This document shows positions 1 to 13,400 of a stretch of 64,000 nt of DNA, in pieces. Numbering within the stretch: the first letter of the stretch is position 1; the number at the start of each line of letters is the position of its first letter. The position numbers and the translations under genes were made by a program. Origin of the DNA: Pelecanus crispus (lineage: Eukaryota; Chordata; Aves; Pelecaniformes; Pelecanidae); NCBI RefSeq assembly GCF_030463565.1, contig NC_134643.1, positions 121,685,809 to 121,749,808 on the forward strand. The letters are read 5' to 3'. Below the pieces are notes generated by a model. The model was not told the origin of the DNA, did no database searches, and saw only the letters and a program-made list of their open reading frames with translations.

Positions 1-1285
1 ACTAACACATTATCTGTAACAAAAACAGTAAGGCTGGTTTGGGACAAGCTTTCAACAGATTCATTCCATTGCTGTTGAGCAAGAAGGCAGCAACTTTTTC
101 ACTAATTTGAGAAGTAATTTCTGAAAAAACAACATTTTCAAGTCTTGAACAAGGAAAAGGAGAATACAACAATAAAGAATCACAGCAAAATAAGAGCAAC
201 ATCAAATATAGCTTTAAACTCATTTTACAGAAGAAATATAGCTCCTATTGTTCATCAGAACTTCCTGGGAAAAGACAACTAAGCAGAAAAAAGGGATCAG
301 TGAAGAGGCATTATGGGAAAGAAAAGCATTGAGAAGACTGGAACACATTGAGGTTATGTTTATCATTCATTAGACTTTCATTTAGAATACACACTCAACT
401 TGCTATGTATTTATCATGAAGAGATGCTACTGTTTAGAACAACCACCACCTAATTAAGACAAATTGGACAGAATGACAAAACCCTGCAATAATGTTTCAG
501 TAACTAGACAGCACACCTCACAATGGTTAAAACCAACACAGTAGTCTAGAGTACCAATTCAAATAACTTAAGGCAATTTCAATTTTTAAGTACTGCATTA
601 ATTTAATATTACTGTTAAAATCACAACCACCAGCACACTAGCGACTCTATATTGATTTGAAGCCTGTAATTGATTTGAAGCTGCTGATTACAGCAGGCGT
701 CATTTTCTTATCCATAGAACCTTGAACCATAGAAGCTTGGTATTTTCACTGCTTACATACAAAATAGCAAGAAGTCTATTAGGTCCCTATAAATACAAGT
801 CTTGCTAAAGGAACTGAAAATGTCACAAGTGTGAAAACTATAGGCACTTTTTTTTTTATAAATTATAAAGTTGCCATCAGCTCAGTTGCTACACAAGTAC
901 TCCAAAGGCAGGCTCCTTTGCTAGGGGTGCCTCGCACAAACCGGGCCCCAGGGAGGGGGACCAAGCTGGCTCTGGGACTAACAAGTACAACACACTTGCA
1001 CTGTGCATTACCATCAAGGGCAAACACCAGCGCAGCTGACAGGTCACCTGGTATCCATGCGCGTTTTTAGCCCAGCCTCTTGTAACACAGCTGCACAACT
1101 GATGAGGGACTGTCCTTAACTGCTTAGAAACTCTCTCCGATCTACAGGTTGCACATGCTGCACTTCTTAGCCATTTCAAGGATTTTATACGCACCTCAGA
1201 GTCATGAAAGTCAGCCACACTAACTTCAGTACACCAGAACAAAGGACAATGTTCAAAAGCATTTAAAGATGTAGCAATACTTTAC
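1..1285 (-). other. SCAF4: SCAF4 intron 15 (partial)
   Basis: No exon of SCAF4 or of any other gene is recognisable here. A GC-richer patch at about 890-1070 was read in all three minus-strand frames for the expected proline-rich exon 16 and does not match. The intron runs off the window. Confidence 0.8.
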
Positions 1286-1442
1286 CTGGACTAAGAGTTT
1301 CGTTGTCCAACATTCCTCCTTCACAGAAACTTTCAAGATCTTCAGGTTTCACTTTGTCCCATGGTATGTAAGTAACACCTAATTCTACATCCCAATACTG
1401 CTTGTAATCTGGCTTTATTCCTTTATTCAAAGCCCATGCAAT
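1286..1442 (-). CDS. SCAF4: SCAF4 coding exon 15 (residues 549-600 plus one base)
   Basis: Encodes the last RRM strand (IAWALNKG) and the conserved post-RRM block with [20 protein letters not shown] and [17 protein letters not shown]. The acceptor is TCCCCCCAG, the donor GTAAAG at 1285. The 157-base exon ends one base into the next codon, so the following exon must begin with two bases in phase; it is not visible in 1-1285. Confidence 0.96.
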
Positions 1443-4400
1443 CTGGGGGAGGGGGCGAAAAATACATGTAGTCAGTAAAATGTTTCCATTTTAATGGATT
1501 TAATATTTAGTTCTCACAAAACAGCATTACCATTTGAGGCTAAAAGCAAAAAGAATACTCTAATTGAAACAGCAGGAAAAATAGGCTAGTTACAAAACTC
1601 TGAAATAACAGGGTTTTTTAAAGTAGACTTAGTTCTTCTTTCTTGGCTTGACTCTTGTACACAATCTGTACAAATGTATAAAAAGGCAGTTTCTTCAAAT
1701 GTTCCCCAGTCACTAAGATTAATTCTATTTCCCTTCAGAGCACCGTGTCTCACTCTAATACAATGTTCTACAAAAGCAAGAACTTCACTAATGAATGCAT
1801 TCTTCCTTATTTATTAGCACTCTTTGTAGGATTATCATACATAATCAAACTCGGCTAGAAGACATATAACCAGCAACAAGAAAAACTTAGTTACAGTCTA
1901 CTGCAATGCCTAGAAGGACACCATTTTTGTTGGTTAAATAGACAATTATTGGTAGTCTTTCAAGGAAACTGGTACAAGTTCCACTAGTCACATTACAAAA
2001 CAGGAAGAATACTTATCAAGAAAAAAAGTGGTCCATTCACATAAATTTACAGAATACCATACTCAGACTACATAAAAGCCCAACATACCCAAAAGTCTAG
2101 AAGAGATGAAAAAGGATTACAGTAATTACAGTAACTTTAGAACAGCATGACATTTTCCAAGAAGTACCTTTATAGATTTCTGATTGACTTTGAAGTTTCC
2201 TCGGCTCAGTTTTTGTAGGGCACGGTAAGCATCTTGTCTGTGAACCATTACGATATAGGCACATCCTCTAGGCGGTATCATCTGTTTGTATTTTAAGAAA
2301 AAGAATTGGTTTTGCTAGCACATTAACAAAGTCATGAACATACTAGTGCTCAACTACAGTAAGCTGGAACATCAGCAGGTGTTTCAAAAAGGACCATGGA
2401 AGTATGGAAAAGAATGTTAGTTTAAGAGGGTAAGATAGCCAGTATCTACCGGAAGTACAAATTTCTAGTAAATTAAAAGCAACTTCTTATGTGGAAAGTT
2501 TTAAACTCTGTTCCGTGTGAGAATATGGATGACTGTTGTATATTTAATCCTTCAAAATTGTTAAACAGTAGTGTTCATGTAAATGCTGTGGTCTGGCAAT
2601 TAGTTACTTTGTTGGAAGAAACAAGACGCTCTAATACTCCATTCCATATACCACAAGCTGCCAGCTGCACCTCCACATTCAGTTTTATCTGCAGTTTTAT
2701 AATAATTTTTATTATTTGTAATGCATTTGAGAAAAAACTGCTATGTTGTTTTACAAAATCTGGGAATAGGAAGAAAATTACAGTCACTTCTTTTTGTTTG
2801 TTTTAATGAAATTTTATAGCTACTGGAACAGCTATCTATCATTTATATATAAAAACATCCTTAAATACAGCAAAGCATAACAATAGTTCTCTGTGTTTAT
2901 GACTAAAATGACAGAAGAGAAACAAGCGAAAGAAACGAACACCAGCTGAGAGTCCACATTTCTATAATCAAACAAATGGAGCAGACAAGGAACTCAGTAG
3001 CACAGTATGTAATTCTGTACCCATCTCCTCAATAGCCCTTTCTCAATTCTCTCCAGAGAAAGCGTGATTTTTATTAAAGCGGGATAATCTTCTGTATTAC
3101 CCCCAAGAGCATTTTTAAATTGCAAGAAACTAAAGCAACTGGCTTCTTGTTTTTCTACAAAGCGGCCAAATGAATTGAGTTCACATGTTAGAAAACACAA
3201 CCATAGAGGAAATAAGAGCTCTTGACTCATTTGAATGTATCAAAAATAAAGCTGTCTTGAAACAGACTGAAAAGATGGTTCGTAACCAAGGCGTATCAAA
3301 GTAGCTTACACTGCACCATTTATACTTACATTTATTGATTCAATTGGGCCAAATTCCTCCAAAAGACTTCCAACATCCTGTTGAGTTGTCCTTTTGTCAA
3401 GCTGTCCTACCCAAAGCGTAGTACTACAAACTACAATCAAAGAGTTAACACAGATTGTGAGAGCACTTGGAAATACACATTTCACAAGCTAGAATGTCAA
3501 AATAGTCATTTTAAAGTAGTCAGTTATTCAAATTAAAAAGCCAGCTATTATTAAAACATATTTTCATCTTTAGGAGTGTTTGACAGAAGCCTCTTTTTCT
3601 TGCCTGCCTGGAGCTGCGTTAACAGTTAACCACAGCAACTGTATCAGAATTACTCTTAGAATGCACTCACTAAGCAGCTCTCTACTTAACTAACATTGAA
3701 GTGACCTGTAAGTTCTGATGATCGTAAACTCTGCAAATCATCCTAAGAAAGGAAAAATATGCTTAGCTGCTAACAATGCTCCATGAAATATCCCAACACA
3801 TACAGCGGATATTTCACAACAGGGTAACTCACTCTGCTTAGTATGAAATCCAAGCTACGGGCCACCATCACAAGTTATGGATGTTACTGTAACTTACAAG
3901 TTACTTACTGACAAGATGATAATTAGATTGTTTATGGTAATACACCCACTACTAGCAAGATCTTCCTCCAGAACGTGGTGACAATTCAACTACAATGAGC
4001 AACCAAACTTTTAACGCCTTTAGTGACCTATTCAATGCTGTTTCTTTCTATGGTGAAGTGAAAAATTATTGACATAAGCTTTTTCTTTCAGGAAAGAGTA
4101 AGCAACATGCTTAGCTCGCTTCATGCTTCAAGGTAGTAAAACAGCAGATGAGCTCAAAGTATCACAGTTGCTGAAGACTACTACAACAGTATTTAATACT
4201 CATCTAAGTTTTCCCCATCAAATGATATAAAACTGCAAACTTAAAAAGCATTATGTGACAGAATCTGGGAGAGATGTTGGCAAAAGTGTATCTTACACCA
4301 CTGCCAGTAAGCTTTTAATGAACAGCTACTAAGTCTTTGGCGTCCTTTTAAACTAGCGGTATTGTCATTCATAAGGTTTTGGCTAGTTAAAACTCTTTAG

Positions 4401-7400
4401 TTTTTGTCCCTCTTACATAAAAAAGAATGTTCTCATTTTACTTGATGACTCCAGAGAAGATTCCACACTCCCCAGGAATATTCAGAAGACAACTACTACA
4501 TTCTGTCTATAAACACAGGCAAAGCCAGGATTATTTCAGAAATCCGAACATTAGCCTGTGTGTTTTCCAGGTCAAAGCTCCCCTCCAGGTTTCAGAGACA
4601 CACAACATTGAATCATTAGAAAAATCAGAATAATGTGCTCAACTTCTTGTTGCTCAATCTGTTTTACCTTATATGTCTCGAAGGAAGGAAAAGAAAAACA
4701 TGGTCTTTCAACTTTTTCTTTCCTCATTTTACAGCCAAAATATTTCTGACTTGGAGATATTCCAAAAAAATGCCAAATTGTCCACTAAGAGTAAAGGAAG
4801 TACAGGGATTCGTGGTGAATTTAATTCTTACCAGCTTTACAACAGTTCAGAAAATAAATCACAGTACTGTTTACTTTTTTTTCCTGTTTGGATGAGTCTT
4901 GGAACCTGTATCAAATAGCATTAGACCCAGGAAAAAGGAACAAAAAATTTAAAAAATAGCACACATCAGATTAGGAATTGTCTTCTGGGATATTCTGAGT
5001 AGATATCATATACTGAAGGTAAGTGGACTTGTCAACATTAAATTTAAAAAAAAAAGTCTAATACACACAAGAAGTGTATTTCTTTGACATGTACAGTATT
5101 TCCAAAATACCTGTTTGTCTTCTCAGTATTCTGTTTTATATGAACATAGTCTCTACTGTAATACCTTCAACTCCACAGAACTCTAAAATTCATTAAAGAA
5201 AATACTGGGCACAGACAGAAAAATTCCATATATGAACCAGGAAGATGTTGAGCATCTGAAAAATGGTATTACAAGAATTTGAAGAGTTACATCAACAATA
5301 AAAAGAAAGAATAAACTTACCACTAACAGTTTCTGACTTGATCTGAGGAAGGCCTTTTGACCTGCGTTCTCTCTCCCTCTCACGTTCACGTCTTTCTTGT
5401 GACCGAGACTTAGGAGAGTGTCGGCGTCTATCCCTGGACCGAGATCGAGATCGACGATGACGTGACCTTCGAGATCGGGAGCCAGATCTTGAACGTCTCC
5501 TTTTAGGCGACCTAGTTCAAACCAACAACCATTTATGTTCAATCTTTCTGACCCAGACACTGACAGATAGATAACTATTTCAGATATCTATTTAAATAAT
5601 CAGGCAAGAGTTCAGTCAACAAAAAAATAAATAAATCCAAGTTCATTCACATGCATTTAGAACTAGAATACATTATTACAGTAGCTTATTAATGCACTCC
5701 AGCTGAAGAGTTGATTATTTTTCAATTTATCTTTTATTAATTTTGTATTGAAGTTGACTATCAAAACTATGTCCACATTAACATAGAAAAAAATTCTATC
5801 TGCTTAAATGAGGAAAATGTTAATTGCTTTTACAAAAGAATGGCTAAAAGAGAGATTAAAAATAAATTCTGCCAGTGAAATTGTATTTTACATCATGTTC
5901 AAGTTCTAAACCACTCAAGGTCTGGAAGACAGAATAAACCTTCAAAGAAGTCATATGAAACTTGGCAAAGGAGAAGACTCGTAACTAAGTAGACAGCTTT
6001 GCTTTAATACTGCAGCCAGATTTGTTAGGTCAGCTGAGACATGTGAAATACCGCCTCTGTGACAGGCAAAGTCCCATAGTAGACTGGATCACAGATTTCT
6101 TCATAAGAGAAGTGTCTTTAGAGCACAGACAAAATTAAACTATCATATTCTGCTTCCCTAAAATTTACTCAGATTGACAGGCATGGAAGTTACTCTCTAC
6201 CAATAAGAGAGAACTGTACAGATAATGAATTTTCCTTAGCAAGTAGATGACTTTCAGAGGTTCACAAGTCTCAAGAGTCACCAATCTGTGCCTCATTACC
6301 ACTGCATTGGAGTACATACAACATTTAGCTGTATTTATACACAACTCCCCTCAGAGGTAAGAGACTGAAAGGGTCTCTTTTTTTTTTTGTCTCTTCCAGA
6401 AGGGGAATTCAAATAAAGCCCTTGACAGTTTTGACTTTACCAAGAAATTTCACTAGTGTTGTCCATATGGAGAATAATACATAGACAGTAATTTCTTGTA
6501 ACTAATCCGTAGATTAAATTGAAATGGACTCTTTTCCTAAATATGTCTTTTGGCATTTAGTCATAGAATCCAATTTGTACAGCACAACTGGGCACTTACA
6601 AGAAACGACCTCCAAGGAGGTATGCTGAGCAGGACACCCAAGAAGCCAACTCGCAATATGGGTAACAGCACTATGTCCTAAGGCATTAAAAATGAGCTCC
6701 ACCAATAGTTCAGGAGTCAGCTCACCTCTCAGCTATCTACTGTCATCTCAGTTAGAAGGTACCACCCCCACAGTAGATTTAGCAGCACAGCACCAGATTC
6801 TCCGAGCTCCAGATAATCAGCATAACTCTCCTCAGTACTCGTACAGAATTAGTAAAGCATTTTCAAGTCTTTGGACATGACACACTTAAGTTCCTTATGT
6901 TAAAATCCAATATGTGATATAATACATAACCTTACTAAAAGAACTTTCACTAATTTACCTTGACGCAGATCTAGATCTTGACTTTCTGTTGTCAGAAACA
7001 TGCCGTTTTCCCTCTTGAATAGGTGGCTGTTCCACTTCCATATCCTAAAATATTAAGTTGACTGGTGTTACGGGTGAGTAGCGCAAGCATCTTCTTTCAT
7101 TTTATGCCTAGACTAAATTACCTAACAGCACTAAAATTATATTGAATATTCACATACGTGAAATTAAAATGTAATGCAACTCTCCTCAGAAGCTTCACCA
7201 CCACTTTTTAGTCACTAATAGGGAAACAGTCCAGTATTAAATTAATACAACCACTGCAAAAACATAATAAAAATAATTTACACAAAATTCTCATTTTCAA
7301 TTTGAAAATTACTGGTTTTCTACATTTTAGTCAATTTCAGCTCCACATATCTCCACAGAATATGATTATATTCCTTAATGTCAGTCGGAGGATCTTGCTC

Positions 7401-10400
7401 TGTCATCAAAATCACAGGCAAAGTAAGGTCTACTAGAAAACTTTTCTCCAAGATGTTACAGGAAACTACTTTAAGCCATATATATAAGCAAATTACACTA
7501 CAATAAATTCAAAGAATGAAGCAGTAAGTCATCAAAACAATACATAAAATGCAAGAACCTGCTTAAAAAAACCCCAGGAACTTCAACACAGCTCTTCCTA
7601 CCCCAAAACAGCTTCCCACTCCAGAACATACTGTGTCCTGCCTAAACTTTAAATGTAGTCTTCATGATGCAACCCTGGCAGGAAACAGCCAAACAAGCAA
7701 TTGCTCAGAATGTACCAACTCAATGGAATTCAAGACTAAAAAACTAATTACAAAGACACTCTTGAGAATTGTCCTTTTATTCCAAGTAGAAAGCAAAAAC
7801 GTCACAGGTCACCACATAAAGACAGCTTGGTACCATCTCTATTTCTCATTTTAGGATTCCTTTTCTTGGAACAAAAGAAACAAATATATGCAACTTTTGT
7901 TGTTTTGGTTGGGGTTTTTTTGGGGTTGGGTTTTTTTTTGTTGTTGTTTTTGGTTTGTTTTTTTTTTTAGAAATACAGGCTCATAAATAGACTTGCTCTT
8001 TGATTTGATTTCTTCTTAATACCAGCCAGTGACCAAACCAACAATATCCTCCAAAATCTTAGGAGCAAGAGAGAGGTGTTTACATACATTCAGATTTTTT
8101 AAAACTTTTACAGACTTCTGAGTCCATTTCCACTATATTAGCGATCTACCAGGCCCTTAAAAATTTAACTTTTCCAGAATGTTTCTCTCCAGAATGAGAT
8201 TGCATTGTTAGAATTTCATGGAACGAAACATGCCTGAAGCATGATGGGGACAGGAAAGGGAGGATGAGAGAAAGGGAGAAGTGGAAGGATAAAATGCAAT
8301 CCAAAGTCTTTCACAAAAGGAGGCATAAAGCATATGTATGCTGGTTTTGCTAGACTTCTGAAATACCAGACTTGTCATGTAGCACTGCAGCTATCCAACT
8401 CTCTCTCAGACAAGCTACCCTCACAGCCATCTCTGTCCATGGTTATCATGAAATTTCCTCTCCTGAACAAACCATACACATTTGAGAAAGACATGTATTA
8501 CTGCAAGGGGTCCTCACCTGCTGATGTGGTTTTTGCATGTGTGATTCACTCTGTACTGGAAAAGGAGACTGAAAAGTTTGCTGCACAGGTGCTGTTGGCG
8601 GAATCACAGGCTGAGCCATCGGAGGAAACTGCGGGGTAGGCAGGAGACCAAAACCTGGCATTTGCCCATTAGGAGGAAGAGGAACCTTTGGAGAAGAAAA
8701 AATGTGAAAACTCCCAGTTAGGAAAAAAAATTACATTAGCTTTCCCAGTTTGCTAAAGTAAAACTGTATCTCTGCTCCAAAGTCACAATAGAAGACCAGA
8801 AACCTGAGAAGTAGGTAAAGTGTTTAGGTGTATAACAATGTTGTTCTTCAAAGCTTTACTAGGACAGAGAACAAAAAGATGTTTCTTGGGAAAGTTGCAA
8901 GGCTAAGCCACATTCACTCTTCACTAATACTTCCTTACTTCTGCACAAAGAAAACAACAAAAGATAGAGAACATAACACAACAGATGGAACAAGGGAAAA
9001 CCCTCAAGTTACCTGGTGACGCATTGGATCCTGTTGTATTCCCATCATTCGCTGCTGAAAAGGATCCATATTTGGGAGTTGAGGAAATACTGGCTGTTGC
9101 ATACCTTCTCCTGGAAACCCACTAAAACCAGTAATATTTTGGTGAGACAAGTCAGTAGACACACAGATTTTTTTGCCTTTATTTTGCATATTTCTATGTA
9201 CATTTACACATTCTTGCTTCAAATTTAGACAGAAATATTATCTTTATTATGATCCCATTTCCTCTCTAAAAGGTTAAAACAAAGAAAGGAGAAAGAGTGG
9301 CTTCCTTATCTTTTCTCCATTGTAAGACTAGTCCTTTAACATTTAAAGAAATGCTATATAAAGGTTTACGCCTCTCTTCCCTGTATAATTATACAATCTT
9401 GCTAAAGACCTCAGTCTATGGAGAAAAAGGTTGTCTGCTTTGGGCTAACTTTCTTCCTTTCCAGTTCCTCTTTTGGGAACAAAAGAAGTAAGCCTTTTAC
9501 TCAGGGAAAATAAATTGGCTATACTTTTGCTGGGGAAAAAAAAAAAATTAGTTTGGGAGGAATTTAGGGCAGAGGAAAAAGGGATATGTATATCACACAA
9601 AGATTACAGTAATGCCATTCACTTCCTGATTCAACACACAGAATGGACAGTGCTCAGGGAATTAATGAGGTCTGTGCAGTTAACAGGACCTGTTTACAGG
9701 ATGCCGTTTGTGCAAGAAACTGAACAGGATTTCAGGAAGATAAAGGAATTTCACGGTGATGTGAAATAGAACTTTGTGGTATTTTAAGACATGGGTGCTG
9801 TACAATTCTTAGATGATTCTGAACAGATCAGTTTTTCATATGGAGTATTACTGATTTTGTGTGCCCAAAATGAGACTACTGGAATCCAATCTTCAGAGGC
9901 ATCTTACACAACTATAAGGTAATAAGGACAGAGGCTTTGAAGTGCTACAAACAGAACATAAACATGCTGAAAAGCCTAGTCCAATGATCTCTAATTGGGC
10001 ATACACAAGCAGTGTTTATGTTTGACCTACGTCATCTCTCTGTACTCAAGAGTTCCATCTATCTTACAGGGAAAATACTACCAATTTACTTAAAATGCAT
10101 TTTAATTAACTAATACTTGTGGAACATTAAAGTGCTCAAGGTGATAAACACAGTAAGAAAGCTAATGACAGTTAGTGATTCTGGTTTGGAGAGAAGAGTT
10201 TGGATGGCATATACAGAAAGTAAGACATGGGGCCACATACTGAAGCAGGGAAAAAAGAAATATTGACTAACCCAGGTATTGAGCACCATCCAGCCTGTGC
10301 ACTGAATGAGAGAGAGGTCCTGTGGAAAAAACTAGTATGTGATCATGTAATTTAAGACTTTATCATAATGCATATTAAAAGGGAAACAGGAGTCTGAGTT

Positions 10401-13400
10401 AGTTTGCGTGGGTATTTAATGTTTGAGACTGTAAAGCTGCAAAGCCAATTTTAATTTTTTATAGTCAAAACTACCACAATGTTTGGAATAGCACTTTTTC
10501 CCCAGCCGGCAAAGCAATCCAGCTGATTACTAACAATGCCCTGACACACTCAGTTGTGCAATGAAAACATGGAACTCATCTTGAAACCAAAACTGAGCTT
10601 TTCTCTACAGAACACATTCGTCAATCAATGATGCAATGTGCCAAACCTACACTGGACCACCAAAGTAAAAAGACAAAAGAAAAACCCCACCAGAAGTTGT
10701 TAACAACATTTTACCTTTGGATTATAACAGTTAAGCACTGAAGAAACTTAGAATTTTAATCAGCTTTCTAACCTAAAGATTTTTTAGAACAAAGATTTGT
10801 TAATTTTATTATGACACAAAACTTACAAAGCTGGCTGAGAAACTGAAGGAGAAGGAGCTGAATCTTCTTTCTTTGAATCTTCCACTGCTTCTGGTTCATC
10901 ATCATAGTCAAACCGATCTAGCAGCTTCTGAAAGAATTACATTGAGCCAACTATTTTTTCTGCATCTTATGTAATTGGCAGCCAAAATATCCTTATTATC
11001 AAAGTCTTACTATATATCTAACAGCTCTGGAATTAAAGACGAGGTTAGAAGCAAGAAAAAGGAAAAAAAAAAAAAAAAATCTGTATTCTAATACAGAATC
11101 AGAAACTGTCCAAAACCAGTTTTATTCAGCTTCAGAAAATGCAAAGGCTATAAAACCAGGAAGCCAACCTCCAAACGGAAAGAGTAGAAACAAAATTTGC
11201 ATTATTTTTCTCCTAACAAATGGAGGACATTGAGTCATCCATCAAACAGTCTTCTGCTGAACTGAAAAAGCTAAACACAAAGAACAAATGAAGACTTACT
11301 TTGTCAAATGATGTTTTTTGCTCAGGTGGTGGGAAAGCAGCTTTTTGTTCTGGTGGTTGTGCTGCTGTAGTTTTCAACTGAGCAGTAATAGCTTGAACCT
11401 GAGCCATCACAGTGTTATCTATGACCGGTGACTGGGGTTTTTGAGGCTGTTGAAAAGTCTGAAGAATTTGCTGAAGCTACAAAAACATACATATTATTAA
11501 GTATATATTCTTAGATAAACACATAGTATTGAAAGAGTTGTAGGATATAAATTTTACATCAAACCAGACTATGGCATGGGATGAACACCAACAGCAACCT
11601 GACTGAACTATGAAGAACTTTCAGCAAGACCAAAAGTCACTTTTTAAATACTTCAGTGGCAAAATTCAGCAGACCCCAAGATTTCAGTATTCAGGCCTTT
11701 CAACACTGCAAACATTTAAGCGGACTGAACAATAAAACTCAGTATTTTGTTTGATATATTCCACCTGTTCTTGAAACTTTGTAACTGCATCAATTCAGAA
11801 CTGATTATTTAGGAATATATAACTGCATTTTCCTCAAATACCATAATTACTGGAGAGAAGGGTCACAGATCATTCAAATACTCACTTTAACTCTTACAAG
11901 TTTTCCACTGAAGACCTTAGGGAGGCTTTTTGTTTTGCTTCAAATCAAGAATATTACTTCCATCATTTTTTCCCCCTCATTTAACATAAAAACTGAAGTT
12001 AGAAGGGAATCAAATATAAACAGGTTACCTGTTGTCCTTGCGTTGTTTGAAACAACTGAGCTACAGCTGCAAAGGCATCAGAACTGGGCAACTGTGGCAC
12101 AGTAGGTACTGAGTTAGCAGTAACTTGAGGGGGCTCCGAAGGAACCTTTGCTGGAGGGGGCGGCGAACCTGAGAGTTTCATAGGAATTGAGAAAGCGCTA
12201 CGTTACTCCAAAACATTCATCTTACTCTTCAGTGCATACATCTACCTCCTCAAAACAAGTGTCTCTCTACTATACTTTATTTAACCCAAAAAGTCCTATC
12301 TAAACTCGCCCAATTGCATGTTCTATTGATTTTGCCTTTAACTGCTCCATTCACTGCTCACATCTGTGCATTATATACACTAAGAAAGAAAACAAAGAAA
12401 AATGGCCTATCTGAAAGCTAGTCCAGCATGGTATTTTAAATCATAACTCAATGTTTATAATTGTACAATTTCAGTAAAGTTAAGAGAAAAACTATTACTG
12501 AAACAGTGTTAAGCGATGCATATCAATACACTTAAAATGTTAGTTCTGGTTACAAAGTTCTGGACTCATTCTTTTGGGTTAATACTTCAAATCAAGCATC
12601 TAATGGTTCATTTTTAGAGCAACTGAGTTTCTCTCAACATCTTCTATTTTCTAGCAGCAACCTTTTGCTGAAATGCCTGCTAATAATTGAAGGTTTTAAA
12701 AAATTATTTCACAACACTTTTTCTTTGATAAGGTCTGTTCACATGCCACTTTTGCATAGTCACAAGTCAAACCTGTGTCTGATAGATAAATCCTCCCACC
12801 ATAAAAGTAATTTTTACTAATTCTTCCAGGAAAAGGCTCCCATTTCCACTGAGCTTTACTAAGACTGAGATCACATTTTAAGATATGCTATTAGCTTTGT
12901 CTACATACGTAGCTTTCCCGTTCTCCTCGCTTTAGATTACAAGGACTTTTTTAATAAATGTTTTGCCAGTACAAATTAGCAGTAATACCATCAATTCCTA
13001 CATACTGTGAGCAAGTAACTATTCTTTAGCAAATACATTTTAATGTATATTAACTATATACTATGCTGTAAAACTATAAAACTGTACAAGGAGAGACAGT
13101 TAAAAAAAAAAACCACAGTAGAAATATTTTTTAGGTTGAGACACTAAGCAAATGTTTGCCTCACAATACCAACTTCTTTAAAGCCATTCGTCTGTTCACA
13201 GTTTAAATAACTGCAGTGTTGACATGCAGCAAGCAGAGACAAACATATTGAATAATATTTTCCCAGAAGTCAGATGCTATACAAAAATACTGCAAAAACA
13301 TACGTGATTGTTTTTAAGTATAAATTAACTCTCCAATTATTTCCTGTATATATTCAGAAGGATATTTGCTTGCTCAAGGGAGAGAATTTGCATTTCTCTC

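Noticed and set aside
889..1242. Possible SCAF4 exon 16 in the GC-richer patch upstream of position 1285
   Set aside because: None of the three minus-strand frames gives the expected post-exon-15 sequence or the long proline-rich stretch; the exon must lie outside the window.
5183..5560. A 125-codon minus-strand frame over SCAF4 exon 12
   Set aside because: It is the wrong frame of the RS-encoding exon; the phase from exons 11 and 13 fixes the RS-rich frame instead.
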